This document shows, piece by piece, positions 7,995 through 16,927 of a stretch of 64,000 nucleotides of DNA. Under the pieces are notes generated by a model. That model was given only the letters and a program-made list of their open reading frames with translations. It did no database searches and was not told the DNA's origin. The stretch's first letter is position 1, and each line of letters starts with the position of its first letter. The stretch is from Mediterranea massiliensis. GTDB lineage: Bacteria > Bacteroidota > Bacteroidia > Bacteroidales > Bacteroidaceae. The translations under genes were made by a program, and so were the position numbers. Location: the NCBI GenBank assembly GCA_015060695.1, contig SUYA01000004.1, positions 62,001 through 126,000 of the forward strand, in the 5' to 3' direction.

Positions 7995-8966
7995 ATGTAT
8001 CCGTTAAGATTTAAACCTGTTTTGAAACAGACGCTTTGGGGTGGTGAAAGAATTATTCCTTTTAAGCGTATGGATGAAAAGATTGAAAACGTGGGGGAGA
8101 GTTGGGAAATCTCTGCAGTTGAAAATTTTGAATCAATAGTGGCTAATGGCCCTGATGCAGGACGAACACTGACTGAAATGGTGCGTCGCTATAAGTCTGA
8201 CTTGGTTGGCGAAGCCAATTATGCCCGCTTTGGGGAGAAGTTTCCCCTGCTTGTAAAATTTATAGATGCCAACAAAGACCTCTCTGTTCAAGTGCATCCG
8301 GCTGATGAACTGGCTCAAAGACGCCACGGTTGCTTTGGTAAAAACGAAATGTGGTATGTACTTGATGCCGAAAAGGATTCATTTATTATCTCCGGGTTCA
8401 AGCAAGAGATTACTCCTAAGGAATATAAAGAACGATTGCATAATGCGTCTTTATTGGACGTGTTGCAGGTGTGTAATGCAAATGTAGGAGATGTCTTTTA
8501 TGTTCCGGCAGGGCGAGTTCACGGTATTGGCGCAGGATGTTTTGTTGTAGAAATTCAACAAACATCGGACATTACTTATCGCATTTACGACTATAATCGC
8601 AGGGATAAAGATGGGAACCTCCGTGAACTTCATACAACCCTTGCTATGGATGCCATAAATTTCCTGGATGCCCAAGAAGATTTTCGTACCGTTTATGAAA
8701 AAAATAAAAATGAACCAGTCGAGATATTGGAAACTCCTTATTTCTCCACTTCTATTTATGATATGACAGAAGATATAACATGTGACTATTCGGATTTGGA
8801 TTCGTTCGTTATTTTTATCTGTTTGGAGGGGGAATGTCGAATGGTGGATGACGAGCAAAACGAGGTTGTTTTAAAGGCTGGTGATACCTTACTTTTGCCT
8901 GCTGCTGTACAAGAGTTGAAGATACTTCCTTGTGGAAATGTGAAATTGTTGGAGACGTATGTCTGA
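7995..8966 (+). CDS. manA: Mannose-6-phosphate isomerase, short class I type
   Basis: The 323-residue zinc enzyme interconverts mannose-6-phosphate and fructose-6-phosphate. Expected metal ligands are seen in V-Q-V-H-P-A-D (His), K-N-E-M-W-Y-V (Glu) and V-P-A-G-R-V-H-G-I (His). The N-terminus L-K-Q-T-L-W-G-G is typical of the short cupin-type ManA of Bacteroidetes and Firmicutes. It has its own -7 box and diverges from the gal operon. A family B repeat element follows after about 120 bp, and no clear terminator was found in between. Confidence 0.95.
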   Translation: MYPLRFKPVLKQTLWGGERIIPFKRMDEKIENVGESWEISAVENFESIVANGPDAGRTLTEMVRRYKSDLVGEANYARFGEKFPLLVKFIDANKDLSVQVHPADELAQRRHGCFGKNEMWYVLDAEKDSFIISGFKQEITPKEYKERLHNASLLDVLQVCNANVGDVFYVPAGRVHGIGAGCFVVEIQQTSDITYRIYDYNRRDKDGNLRELHTTLAMDAINFLDAQEDFRTVYEKNKNEPVEILETPYFSTSIYDMTEDITCDYSDLDSFVIFICLEGECRMVDDEQNEVVLKAGDTLLLPAAVQELKILPCGNVKLLETYV

Positions 8967-9084
8967 GTTTGTAAGAGATAATCCGACTATATAAAATATT
9001 AAAGTTTCGCAAGTAAAGAAGCATAGCTTTTAGTGTTGTATACCACAGGAAACGAATCTATTTCAGAGTCACTAGATATACTTT

Positions 9085-9430
9085 ATACTTAAAACAATGA
9101 GCCAAATAGATTAGCAATCGAAGGCCTTTTCCATATAAATGATTTACCTATAGGTAGAAGAGCAACTACCTATAAGTAGTGGGCCAACTACCTATAGGTA
9201 ATCGACTTACTATCTATAGGTAGTTGAATAACTTAGTGCGCAGGATTTAAATATGTAATTATCAGTGTGTTATAAAGCTGTGAGTCTAAACAACAAATAA
9301 CTACAGCAAAACCATTTGCAAGTCAACTAAATGTAATGTATGTTCGTCAAAGAGGCAGACGTTTATTCAGGTGGCTTTTGCTTTTTTTTAAAACAGTAGC
9401 CTATGCAGATTGTAACACTTAAATAAAATA
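9085..9430. repeat. Palindrome-array element, family B copy 1
   Basis: This roughly 345-bp intergenic element recurs at about 39985-40340. Four palindromes related to ACTACCTATAGGTAGT are centred at 9150.5, 9172.5, 9194.5 and 9216.5, exactly 22 bp apart. A conserved left flank (GCCAAATAGATTAGCAATCG, 9101-9120) and a conserved right segment (AAAACCATTTGCA near 9310) are also shared with copy 2. No credible ORF is present. Together with about 120 bp before and 150 bp after it, this fills the 618-bp gap between manA and the SPOR gene. Function unknown. Confidence 0.85.
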
Positions 9431-9510
9431 TCATCCTCTTTGTTTGATAAATATTTGTGGTCTAGTTAACGCATTTGCTGGTCGTAAATGAAAAGAATTT
9501 CCCGTTAAGG

Positions 9511-9542
9511 TTTGGTTATGTGAGGATAATTATGTTACTTTG
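9511..9542 (+). promoter_or_regulatory. Promoter of the SPOR lipoprotein gene
   Basis: TTTG at 9511-9514, a 20-bp gap and TTACTTTG at 9535-9542 match the consensus with one mismatch in the -7 box. It lies 42 nt before the start codon. Confidence 0.6.
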
Positions 9543-9584
9543 CACCTTGTTAAATAATTGAACTTTTAAAACAAAAACACAAAA

Positions 9585-10097
9585 ATGAAGAAATTAACAG
9601 TATTGGGAATGGGAATGTGCGTACTTATTGCATTTTCTTCTTGTAAATCAAGTGAAAGTGCATATAAAAAAGCATATGAAAAAGCAAAACAACAAGAGCT
9701 GGCTGAACAACCTAAACAAGAAGCTGTAGTTGTGGAAGAGGTTGTGACTGCACCGGTAGTAACAGAAGCGAAAACTGTAGAAACTGTTCCTGTAGCAGTT
9801 AGACAAGAAAGAGTAACATTGGTTAGTGGCAATGGATTGAAAGATTATAGTGTTGTATGTGGCAGCTTTGGGGTACAAGCCAATGCTGATAATTTGAAGA
9901 ATAAATTGACTCAGGAAGGTTATAATGCTATGGTGGTAGTTAATGAAGATGCTGCTCCTGGTACACCTCGGTATCGTGTTATTGTCGGAACTTATGATGA
10001 CCGTGCCTCGGCAGCACAAGCCCGTGATGCTTTCAAGGCTAAATATCCTAACGATAAAGCTTTCCAAGGTTCTTGGCTATTGTATCGCATTAAATAA
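9585..10097 (+). CDS. SPOR-domain lipoprotein
   Basis: The 170-residue protein has a lipoprotein signal (M-K-K-L-T-V-L-G-M-G...F-S-S-C, Cys20). A short charged stretch (K-K-A-Y-E-K-A-K-Q-Q-E) and a Val/Glu-rich linker follow. The C-terminal SPOR domain occupies about residues 88-170 (Y-S-V-V-C-G-S-F-G...Y-R-V-I-V-G-T-Y-D-D). SPOR domains bind denuded peptidoglycan glycans, usually at division sites. The protein is probably tethered to the outer membrane facing the periplasm. It is monocistronic, with its own promoter and terminator. Confidence 0.9.
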   Translation: MKKLTVLGMGMCVLIAFSSCKSSESAYKKAYEKAKQQELAEQPKQEAVVVEEVVTAPVVTEAKTVETVPVAVRQERVTLVSGNGLKDYSVVCGSFGVQANADNLKNKLTQEGYNAMVVVNEDAAPGTPRYRVIVGTYDDRASAAQARDAFKAKYPNDKAFQGSWLLYRIK

Positions 10098-10139
10098 TCT
10101 TTATTTATTTTGATATAGAGGGAGATTTATGATTTAGAG

Positions 10140-10162
10140 GAAAAGCGGATAATCCGCTTTTC
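10140..10162 (+). terminator. Terminator after the SPOR gene
   Basis: GAAAAGCGG (10140-10148) pairs with CCGCTTTTC (10154-10162) across a 5-nt loop and is followed by TTTTG. Confidence 0.8.
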
Positions 10163-10232
10163 TTTTGTTCTATAAATAAGTGAATTGAATGTGGATAAAT
10201 TGGAAACATTTCGTTTTTTTTCACCACAATAC

Positions 10233-10263
10233 TTTGTAGATTTAAAAAAAGTATATAATTTTG
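10233..10263 (+). promoter_or_regulatory. Promoter of the envelope gene trio at 10308-13702
   Basis: TTTG (10233-10236), a 19-bp gap and TAATTTTG (10256-10263) form a full consensus promoter 44 nt upstream of the first ATG. Confidence 0.8.
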
Positions 10264-10307
10264 CGCCAAATTATGCGTTTGGTAACGCGTAGTTTGTAAA
10301 TATATAA

Positions 10308-11564
10308 ATGAGGCATAAACACGTTGATATGCGAAAACTATTGTGTATTAGACAAATACTATGTTTATCTGTTGTGCTTGCATGGGTTATTCCAATGAAA
10401 ACTATAGCACAAACAAACGATGTAGTAGATGTTTTAGTCGAAATGGGATTCGAAAATGTCGGATGTGTGGAGGATGAAGAAGAGCGAATATATGTTCTTC
10501 AAAATTCTGCTTATCGAGCCAATGGCGTAGGTGTTGCCAAGGCGGTTGATGTGATACAAAAACAAGGACTGTCTGCTTCTAAACCTTGTCGAATTGTTTT
10601 GCTTGATAATAATATACCTCAACTTTCGCTTTATTATCGTCCGATAGTGGGTGATACAGTGCCACAAGTTGCTCGCAAAGATTGGAACGTTAGTTACGAT
10701 TTGGGTGACTCTTGGAAAAAACTACGGAAGATAAAGACGAAAAATAGTTCTTTGTTCAAGGTTGATGTGTTGGTGTATCCGCAAGTTGCATTGAAGAATT
10801 TGGTGATTAACCAAATCTATCAAGTACTGTTTCACTTGAGTCCTGCGGTAGAAGTCTCTTTTTGGAAAGGAATGAAGTTGACCGCCCAAGTGAAAATTCC
10901 TATCTATAATGATGGATATGGAATGTTGGAGGATAAAATTCATCCGGGACATCTTACGGTGTCGCAGCGCTTCCGTTTGCCATACAATGTATTCGGAAAG
11001 CTTACGGTTGGATATTTTAATGCCGATCAATATGGATTGGATTTGGATTTGATGCGTCCTTTTAAGGATGAACGTTTTTCATTGCTATTCAGATTGGGAT
11101 ATACAGGGACGGGATATTGGAATGGATTCACATTGCATTACGATCCTACTATGACATGGAGTTGGGGAGTAGGTGCAGGTTTCTATTGGCCGGAATATAA
11201 CACCCAGTTTAGTTTGAAATTAGAACAATATCAGATGAAGGATAGGGGAGTTAAGTTCGAAATGATACGACAATTCCGTTATTGTGCTATTGGCTTCTAT
11301 GCTATGAAGGGGGTTCATTCTCCTTTTGGGTATAAGGCGAAAACAAATGGCGGTTTCCGGTTTCAGATTCTGTTACCACCTTATAAATATAAGCGACACA
11401 AATACATTCCTCGCATAAGTACATCTCAGAATATGGGATTGGTATACAATGCGAACAACGAACAATATTTTTATCGACAATATAAAGCGGAAGCAAGTGA
11501 TAATATAATGGAAGATAATAGTTTTAATCCATATTTTATTAAGTCAGAAATGTTAAATTATTAA
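10308..11564 (+). CDS. Predicted outer-membrane beta-barrel protein (YjbH-like)
   Basis: The 418-residue protein has an N-terminal signal peptide ending near T-I-A-Q. The mature part starts with a mixed alpha/beta region (about 40-140) and continues as alternating, aromatic-rich strands (F-R-L-P-Y-N-V-F-G-K-L-T-V-G-Y-F, F-T-L-H-Y-D-P-T-M-T-W-S-W-G), as in outer-membrane barrels. Its general pattern recalls YjbH-type exopolysaccharide-associated barrels, but this is from memory and not firmly established. ATG 10329 is an alternative start that gives a more compact signal peptide. It is first of three same-strand envelope genes with short gaps, so it is probably co-transcribed with the lipoprotein and OmpA genes. 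Confidence 0.6.
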   Translation: MRHKHVDMRKLLCIRQILCLSVVLAWVIPMKTIAQTNDVVDVLVEMGFENVGCVEDEEERIYVLQNSAYRANGVGVAKAVDVIQKQGLSASKPCRIVLLDNNIPQLSLYYRPIVGDTVPQVARKDWNVSYDLGDSWKKLRKIKTKNSSLFKVDVLVYPQVALKNLVINQIYQVLFHLSPAVEVSFWKGMKLTAQVKIPIYNDGYGMLEDKIHPGHLTVSQRFRLPYNVFGKLTVGYFNADQYGLDLDLMRPFKDERFSLLFRLGYTGTGYWNGFTLHYDPTMTWSWGVGAGFYWPEYNTQFSLKLEQYQMKDRGVKFEMIRQFRYCAIGFYAMKGVHSPFGYKAKTNGGFRFQILLPPYKYKRHKYIPRISTSQNMGLVYNANNEQYFYRQYKAEASDNIMEDNSFNPYFIKSEMLNY

Positions 11565-11580
11565 TTATTAAGTATTAAAA

Positions 11581-12477
11581 ATGAAGAAGATTAAATTCTT
11601 GAGCGGCATCAGTGCCATGTTTGCACTTGTCGCAGTAGCTTTGGCTACAACTTTCACTTCTTGTGAAAAAGAAGAGTTCAATGTTGCTGGTGCAGATCCT
11701 ACACCTGCTAAATTGCAGTTTAACGTAACTGTTATTGACTTGGCAACTAATACAAATGTAACAAGTGCTGCTACAATTACTGGTGCTGACACAGAAGAAA
11801 ATGCTAACGGTATTGCTGCAAAGCCAGGTCATGTGATTACTGCCACTGTAAACGGTGCTAAGGGTTCTGTTACATTGGATATCCCCGCAATTGAAGCTGG
11901 CCAAATCGTAACATATTCACCCGTTGTATTCTTGGATGCTGCTAACGTAGGTATTGCCGAAGTTGCCGGTACTATGACTGCAACTCCTGCTGCTGCATAC
12001 ACTGAATATGGTAATGAAGGTCAATTTACTCACTCTCACAACGGTGTTGATTGGGTAAAGAATGAATCTAACTACTTGTTGCCTTACGAAGCATCATGGA
12101 AAGTAAAGAAGATTTTGACTTATGTAGATTCTGAAATCCTTCTTCCTACTATTTCTTTGGCAGAGTATATTGCTGATAATAAGACTGTAGATTTGGGTCT
12201 CTTGGAAGGTAAAGAAACTCTTTATGCTACTGCATGGAGCTATTACAACGCTAAGTTTACAATCACTCCGGGTAAGGTTACTTATGAATATAAGTCAGTT
12301 GCTACCGGTGATGTTTTGGGAACTGCTGAATACGAAGTTTCTGCTGTAGAAGTATCAGCTGAAAATGTTGATATGGAAATTCCTGGACACGGTCACTCAT
12401 ATGGTATGGGTCACGGTCATGGTCATGGTCACGGTGCTGGTGACAATGCCGGTGGTGGTATCATCTATGCAGACTAA
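11581..12477 (+). CDS. Predicted lipoprotein with His/Gly-rich tail (DUF3869-like)
   Basis: The 298-residue protein carries a lipoprotein signal ending F-T-S-C (Cys at about 28) and an acidic linker. A beta-rich, Ala/Thr/Val-rich region follows (about 40-150, N-V-T-V-I-D-L-A-T-N-T-N), then a second globular part. The C-terminus (about 269-286) alternates Gly and His (G-H-G-H...G-H-G-H-G-H-G-H-G), a possible metal-binding tail. The N-terminal part resembles Bacteroides DUF3869 proteins, recalled and not verified. It lies 16 nt after the barrel gene and 58 nt before the OmpA gene, which suggests a joint envelope role. Function unknown. Confidence 0.6.
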   Translation: MKKIKFLSGISAMFALVAVALATTFTSCEKEEFNVAGADPTPAKLQFNVTVIDLATNTNVTSAATITGADTEENANGIAAKPGHVITATVNGAKGSVTLDIPAIEAGQIVTYSPVVFLDAANVGIAEVAGTMTATPAAAYTEYGNEGQFTHSHNGVDWVKNESNYLLPYEASWKVKKILTYVDSEILLPTISLAEYIADNKTVDLGLLEGKETLYATAWSYYNAKFTITPGKVTYEYKSVATGDVLGTAEYEVSAVEVSAENVDMEIPGHGHSYGMGHGHGHGHGAGDNAGGGIIYAD

Positions 12478-12535
12478 TCCTCGGTAGTGATATTGGTTCA
12501 ATTTACTCACTAATTTAAAAAAGGAAAAATCAACA

Positions 12536-13702
12536 ATGAAAAGTAAATTAATTATAGCCGCATTGTTATTTGCTGGCGCTTGTGCTTCTGTGAATGCGCA
12601 AGAAAAAACCAAATACTATACCGAGAACGGTAAGGATAATATCTATGTAGGTGTTGGTATCGGTGGCATGACTGTGCTCAATGGTGGTATGAACTCTCCT
12701 ACATTCAACATGAATGTTACTTTGGGTAAGCACATCAATCCTATTTGGGGTGTTCGTGGTCAAATCGGTGGCTTCTGGCAAAGCCTTGAAGCACAAGATA
12801 ACTTGTTCTTCTCAAACGGTAAAGATGGCTATTCAGATTATTGCAAGAAGTTCGTTGAACTTAATTTGGATGCTACCTTGAACTTAATCAATTTGTTCAG
12901 TGGTTACAATCCCGATCGCGCTTTCAATCTTTATGTATTCGGTGGTCCGACAATGAATATTGCTAAGGCCGTTGATGTAAATGCTAAGATGGATGGTGAT
13001 AAGTTGGTTGCAAATCCTGAAAAGGGTGGTATTTCAGAAGATGGTTTGAAAGCTCGTTTCGGTGCAACTTTAGGCTTAGGCTTGGGTTATGACATTAATG
13101 ATAAGTGGGCTGTTAACTTGGAAGGTCGTTTTGGTGTAACTCCTTCTATCTTTGGTAAGGCAAGCGATTGCAGCAGTGCAGAAGCTACAGCTCGTCTGAA
13201 TGTAGGCGTTGCATATACATTCGGTGGTAAGAAGTTCATCCCTGCAGGTGCTAAGATCGATCAAGATGCTATCAACGCTGAAGTTAATAAGTATCGTGAA
13301 GAATTGGCACAAGCTCAAAAGGCTTTGGAAGATTGCAAGAATGCTAAACCTAAGGAAGTTGTAAAAGAAGTAGTTATCGAAAAGACTTCTGCTAACCCGA
13401 TGGCTGTATTCTTCAAGATTGGTAGTGCTAAGATTGATGATTATGGTAAGGTTAACATTCAGTTGATTGCTAAGGCTATGAAGGCTGACTCTACTAAGAA
13501 GTATAAGATTGCAGGTTACTGCGATAAGGCTACTGGTAGCGTTGCTACAAACCAAAAACTTTCAGAAAAACGTGCACAAGCAGTTTATGATGCATTGATT
13601 GCTGAAGGTGTTAGCAAAGATCAACTTGAACTCGTAGGCTTCGGTGGTACTGCCAATATGTTTGGTAAAGATTACTTGAACCGTGTAGTTATCTTGGAAT
13701 AA
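12536..13702 (+). CDS. OmpA-family outer-membrane protein
   Basis: The 388-residue protein has a signal peptide cleaved near V-N-A-Q. An N-terminal 8-strand-like barrel covers about residues 30-225 (I-Y-V-G-V-G-I-G-G...L-N-V-G-V-A-Y-T-F-G-G-K). A helical linker with K-Y-R-E-E-L-A-Q-A-Q-K-A-L-E-D-C-K-N follows, then a C-terminal OmpA peptidoglycan-binding domain (about 285-388; N-Q-K-L-S-E-K-R-A-Q-A-V and L-N-R-V-V-I-L-E). Such proteins anchor the outer membrane to peptidoglycan and are usually abundant. It is last gene of the three-gene envelope unit and is followed by a terminator. Confidence 0.92.
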   Translation: MKSKLIIAALLFAGACASVNAQEKTKYYTENGKDNIYVGVGIGGMTVLNGGMNSPTFNMNVTLGKHINPIWGVRGQIGGFWQSLEAQDNLFFSNGKDGYSDYCKKFVELNLDATLNLINLFSGYNPDRAFNLYVFGGPTMNIAKAVDVNAKMDGDKLVANPEKGGISEDGLKARFGATLGLGLGYDINDKWAVNLEGRFGVTPSIFGKASDCSSAEATARLNVGVAYTFGGKKFIPAGAKIDQDAINAEVNKYREELAQAQKALEDCKNAKPKEVVKEVVIEKTSANPMAVFFKIGSAKIDDYGKVNIQLIAKAMKADSTKKYKIAGYCDKATGSVATNQKLSEKRAQAVYDALIAEGVSKDQLELVGFGGTANMFGKDYLNRVVILE

Positions 13703-13722
13703 TACCAATTTAAATAAATTAG

Positions 13723-13756
13723 AAAGGGTGTCGATGTAATATCGATGCCCTTTTTT
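13723..13756 (+). terminator. Terminator after the OmpA gene
   Basis: AAAGGGTGTCGAT (13723-13735) pairs with ATCGATGCCCTTT (13741-13753), including two G-U pairs, and is followed by a U-run. Confidence 0.85.
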
Positions 13757-13775
13757 CGTTATTATATGTTTAAGA

Positions 13776-13808
13776 TTTCTGATAGTTCAAATTAAAATTG
13801 TACTTTTG
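13776..13808 (+). promoter_or_regulatory. Promoter of ruvX
   Basis: TTTC (13776-13779, one mismatch), a 21-bp gap and a perfect -7 box TACTTTTG (13801-13808). The -7 box ends only 9 nt before the ATG at 13818. Confidence 0.6.
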
Positions 13809-13817
13809 CAACTTGTT

Positions 13818-14240
13818 ATGGGAAGAGTATTGGCAATAGATTATGGTAAAAAGCGTACAGGTATTGCTGTAACTGATACTTTACAACTGATAGCTAATGG
13901 ATTAACTACTGTACCTACGCATCAGTTGCTCCAATTTGTATTAGATTACGTGTCAAAAGAAACTGTCGATTGTATTATTGTGGGACTTCCTAAGCAAATG
14001 AATAACGAACCTTCTGAGAATATGAAAAACATAGAGCCATTTGTTCGTTCCTTGAGAAAACGTTTGCCTACTATGTCGATTGAGTATGTTGACGAACGTT
14101 TTACATCGGTTATGGCTCATCGTACTATGCTTGAAGCCGGTTTGAAAAAAAAAGATAGGCAAAATAAGGCATTAGTAGATGAAATTAGTGCAACAATTAT
14201 TTTGCAAACTTATTTAGAAAGTCGTAGATTTTTAAAATAA
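13818..14240 (+). CDS. ruvX: RuvX/YqgF Holliday junction resolvase-like nuclease
   Basis: The 140-residue RNase H-fold protein starts M-G-R-V-L-A-I-D-Y-G-K-K-R-T-G, the usual family start with the first catalytic Asp. The second acidic strand is V-D-C-I-I-V-G-L-P and V-D-E-R-F-T-S carries another conserved acidic residue. Family members act in Holliday junction resolution and/or 16S rRNA 5' end maturation. A frame opens at 13806 but overlaps the -7 promoter box, so 13818 is chosen. The leader would be only a few nucleotides. It is followed by def after 12 nt. Confidence 0.92.
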   Translation: MGRVLAIDYGKKRTGIAVTDTLQLIANGLTTVPTHQLLQFVLDYVSKETVDCIIVGLPKQMNNEPSENMKNIEPFVRSLRKRLPTMSIEYVDERFTSVMAHRTMLEAGLKKKDRQNKALVDEISATIILQTYLESRRFLK

Positions 14241-14252
14241 AACTTTAAAGAT

Positions 14253-14810
14253 ATGATATTACCTATTTATGTTTATGGACAACCTGTGTTGAGAAAGGTT
14301 GCAGAAGATATAACTCCTGATTATCCAAATTTGAAAGAGTTGATACAAAATATGTTCGAAACTATGGATAAGGCTGAAGGTGTGGGCCTTGCAGCACCAC
14401 AGATAGGCCTGCCTATTCGTGTAGTAGTGGTCGATTTGGATGTATTGGCTGATGAATTTCCTGAGCTAAAAGGATATCGTAAGGCATTTATCAATGCTCA
14501 TGTTCTCGAAGTGATGGGTGAAGAGGTTGCAATGGATGAAGGATGTTTAAGTCTTCCTGGTATTCATGAGACGGTTAAACGTGGAAGTGTTATTCGTGTC
14601 AAATATATGGATGAAGATTTTGTAGAGCATGAAGAGGTAGTTGAAGGTTATTTGGCTCGTGTTATGCAACATGAATTTGACCATTTAGAAGGTAAAATGT
14701 ATATAGACCATATCTCTTTGTTGCGGAAACAGATGATTAAGGGAAAATTGAATGCCATGCTCAAAGGTAAGGCGCACTGTACATATAAAGTAAAGACAGT
14801 TAGGAAATAA
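14253..14810 (+). CDS. def: Peptide deformylase
   Basis: The 185-residue metalloenzyme removes the formyl group from the initiator methionine of nascent proteins. All three family motifs are present: [10 protein letters not shown] (43-52), E-G-C-L-S-L with metal ligand Cys98, and Q-H-E-F-D-H with His140, catalytic Glu141 and His144. Length is normal. It lies between ruvX (12-nt gap) and the TPR gene (2-nt gap), so all three probably share the ruvX promoter. Confidence 0.97.
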   Translation: MILPIYVYGQPVLRKVAEDITPDYPNLKELIQNMFETMDKAEGVGLAAPQIGLPIRVVVVDLDVLADEFPELKGYRKAFINAHVLEVMGEEVAMDEGCLSLPGIHETVKRGSVIRVKYMDEDFVEHEEVVEGYLARVMQHEFDHLEGKMYIDHISLLRKQMIKGKLNAMLKGKAHCTYKVKTVRK

Positions 14811-14812
14811 GA

Positions 14813-16846
14813 ATGGGAAAAAGAATCTTATGGATATTTGGAATGCTCTTTCCTCTGCTGGTTCATGCACAGATTAATACGGAGAGGGTTATGTTGATTG
14901 CTCGTAATGCTTTGTATTTTGAGGATTATGTTCTTTCTATACAGTATTTTAATCAAGTAATCAATGCGAAGCCATATCTGTTTGAACCTTATTTCTACCG
15001 TGGATTGGCCAAGATAAATCTAGATGATTATCAAGGTGCAGAAAAAGATTGTAGCGAAGCTATTCAACGTAATCCTTTTGTCGTTGGTGCTTATCAGATT
15101 CGTGGATTAGCCCGTATTCGTCAAGATAATTTTAATGGGGCTATTGAAGATTATCGTATAGCTTTAAAGTATGCTCCAGAAAATTTAGTTTTATGGCACA
15201 ATCTGTCCCTTTGTCATATACAAAATAAAGATTATGAATCGGCAAAAAATGACTTGGAAAAGCTGCTGAAGATAGCTCCTCGATATACAAGAGCTTATTT
15301 GATGCGTGGGGAAGTCCATTTAAAACAGAAGGATACAGTTCAGGCCTTGAATGATTTTGAAAAAGCAATTGAACTCGATCGGTATGATGCCGATGGTTGG
15401 TCGGCAAGAGCAATTGTCCGTATTCAACAAGGTGATTACCAAAAAGCTGAAGAGGATTTAGATAGAGCGATTCATTTGAGTGTGAGAAATGCCGGTAATT
15501 ATATAAATCGGGCTTTGGCTCGCTTTCACCAACATAATTTGCGCGGTGCTATGAGTGATTATGATTTGGCCTTGGATATAGATCCTAATAATTTCTTGGG
15601 GCATTATAATCGTGGTTTGTTGAGAGCAAGAGTTGGAGATGATAATCGGGCAATTGAGGATTTTGATTTCGTACTTCAGATTGAGCCGGAGAATATGATG
15701 GCTGCTTTTAATCGGGGATTGTTGCGTGCACAAACTGGTGATTATAAGGGAGCCATAGAGGATTATTCTAAAGTGCTTCATGAATATCCGAATTTTTCTA
15801 CCGGCTATTATCATCGTGCCGAAGCGTTTAAAAAAATAGGTAATCATCGTGCTGCCGAACAAGACGAAGTGCGACTTTTGCAAATGCAGATAGATTTGCG
15901 TAATAAGAAAAATTCATCGGCTACTGCAAATAATGATTCTATCAATAATGTTAAAGACGAAGAGGATAAAACTCGTAAAAAATCGGATAATAACATGGAT
16001 AATTATCGTCGGATAGTAATTGCTGATGATGCCGAGACTGAGCAACGTTATTCAAGTGATTATCGGGGACGGGTTCAGAACAAGAATGTTACGATTCGTT
16101 TAGAACCCATGTTTGCACTTACTTATTATGAGAGATATAGTGAAATTAAACGTTCTGTGCATTATCATAAATATATTGATGATTTAAATCAGAGTAAGCT
16201 CTTTTATAAAGCTTTGCGTTTGACTTGCATGGAAGCTCCTTTAACAGAGGAACAAGTAAAAACTCATTTCTCATTGATAGATAAGCATACAGCTGATATT
16301 GTTAATGACGCTCAAAATGCTAAGGTGCGTTTTATGCGTGGATTGGATTTCTATTTGGTGCAAGATTTTGAAAGTTCCATTGCTGATATGACACAGAGTA
16401 TCTTGCTAGATGAAACATTTTTTCCAGCTTATTTTGTGAGAGCATTAGTACGCTGTAAGCAATTAGAATATATTAAGGCAGAAGCTATGATGGAACAGAA
16501 TAGTCCGTCTGCAAAAGATGAACATAAGGCTACCGTTAAATCAATAGATTATGATATTGTGCGCAATGACTTGAATAAAGTGATAGAATTGGCACCCGAT
16601 TTCGTGTATGCCTATTATAATAGAGGTAACGTATTGTCTCAATTAAAAGATTATAGGGCGGCTTTGGCTGATTTTGATAAGGCAATAGAATTGAATCCTA
16701 ATTTTGCGGAAGCCTATTTTAATAGAGGATTGACTCACATATTTTTAGGAAATAATAAACAGGGAATTTCTGATTTAAGTAAGGCTGGAGAATTGGGTAT
16801 AGTATCTGCATATAATATTATAAAACGCTTTACTGTGATTCGTTAA
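14813..16846 (+). CDS. Periplasmic TPR-repeat protein
   Basis: The 677-residue protein has a signal peptide (M-G-K-R-I-L-W...L-L-V-H-A-Q). It then has about eight to nine consecutive tetratricopeptide repeats over residues 25-350, with recurring pattern A-x-x-D-x-x-x-A-I-x-L-x-P-x-x-x-x-A-Y-x-x-R-G. A low-complexity Asn/Lys/Asp-rich stretch (about 365-400) and a central region without clear repeats follow. Another group of TPRs closes the protein (about 505-670; A-L-A-D-F-D-K-A-I-E-L-N-P-N-F-A-E-A-Y-F). TPRs make protein-protein scaffolds. It starts 2 nt after def. Partners are unknown. Confidence 0.88.
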   Translation: MGKRILWIFGMLFPLLVHAQINTERVMLIARNALYFEDYVLSIQYFNQVINAKPYLFEPYFYRGLAKINLDDYQGAEKDCSEAIQRNPFVVGAYQIRGLARIRQDNFNGAIEDYRIALKYAPENLVLWHNLSLCHIQNKDYESAKNDLEKLLKIAPRYTRAYLMRGEVHLKQKDTVQALNDFEKAIELDRYDADGWSARAIVRIQQGDYQKAEEDLDRAIHLSVRNAGNYINRALARFHQHNLRGAMSDYDLALDIDPNNFLGHYNRGLLRARVGDDNRAIEDFDFVLQIEPENMMAAFNRGLLRAQTGDYKGAIEDYSKVLHEYPNFSTGYYHRAEAFKKIGNHRAAEQDEVRLLQMQIDLRNKKNSSATANNDSINNVKDEEDKTRKKSDNNMDNYRRIVIADDAETEQRYSSDYRGRVQNKNVTIRLEPMFALTYYERYSEIKRSVHYHKYIDDLNQSKLFYKALRLTCMEAPLTEEQVKTHFSLIDKHTADIVNDAQNAKVRFMRGLDFYLVQDFESSIADMTQSILLDETFFPAYFVRALVRCKQLEYIKAEAMMEQNSPSAKDEHKATVKSIDYDIVRNDLNKVIELAPDFVYAYYNRGNVLSQLKDYRAALADFDKAIELNPNFAEAYFNRGLTHIFLGNNKQGISDLSKAGELGIVSAYNIIKRFTVIR

Positions 16847-16891
16847 TGATATTTTTGTATACAAATGGCGTGATTATAAAAAAGAAATAGC

Positions 16892-16899
16892 TATTTTTG
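16892..16899 (+). promoter_or_regulatory. -7 box of the thrS promoter
   Basis: TATTTTTG is a perfect -7 motif 28 nt before the chosen thrS start. No upstream TTTG lies at normal spacing. It makes an upstream ATG at 16901 unlikely as the start. Confidence 0.5.
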
Positions 16900-16927
16900 C
16901 ATGCTAAAAATAGAAAATTACAAAACT

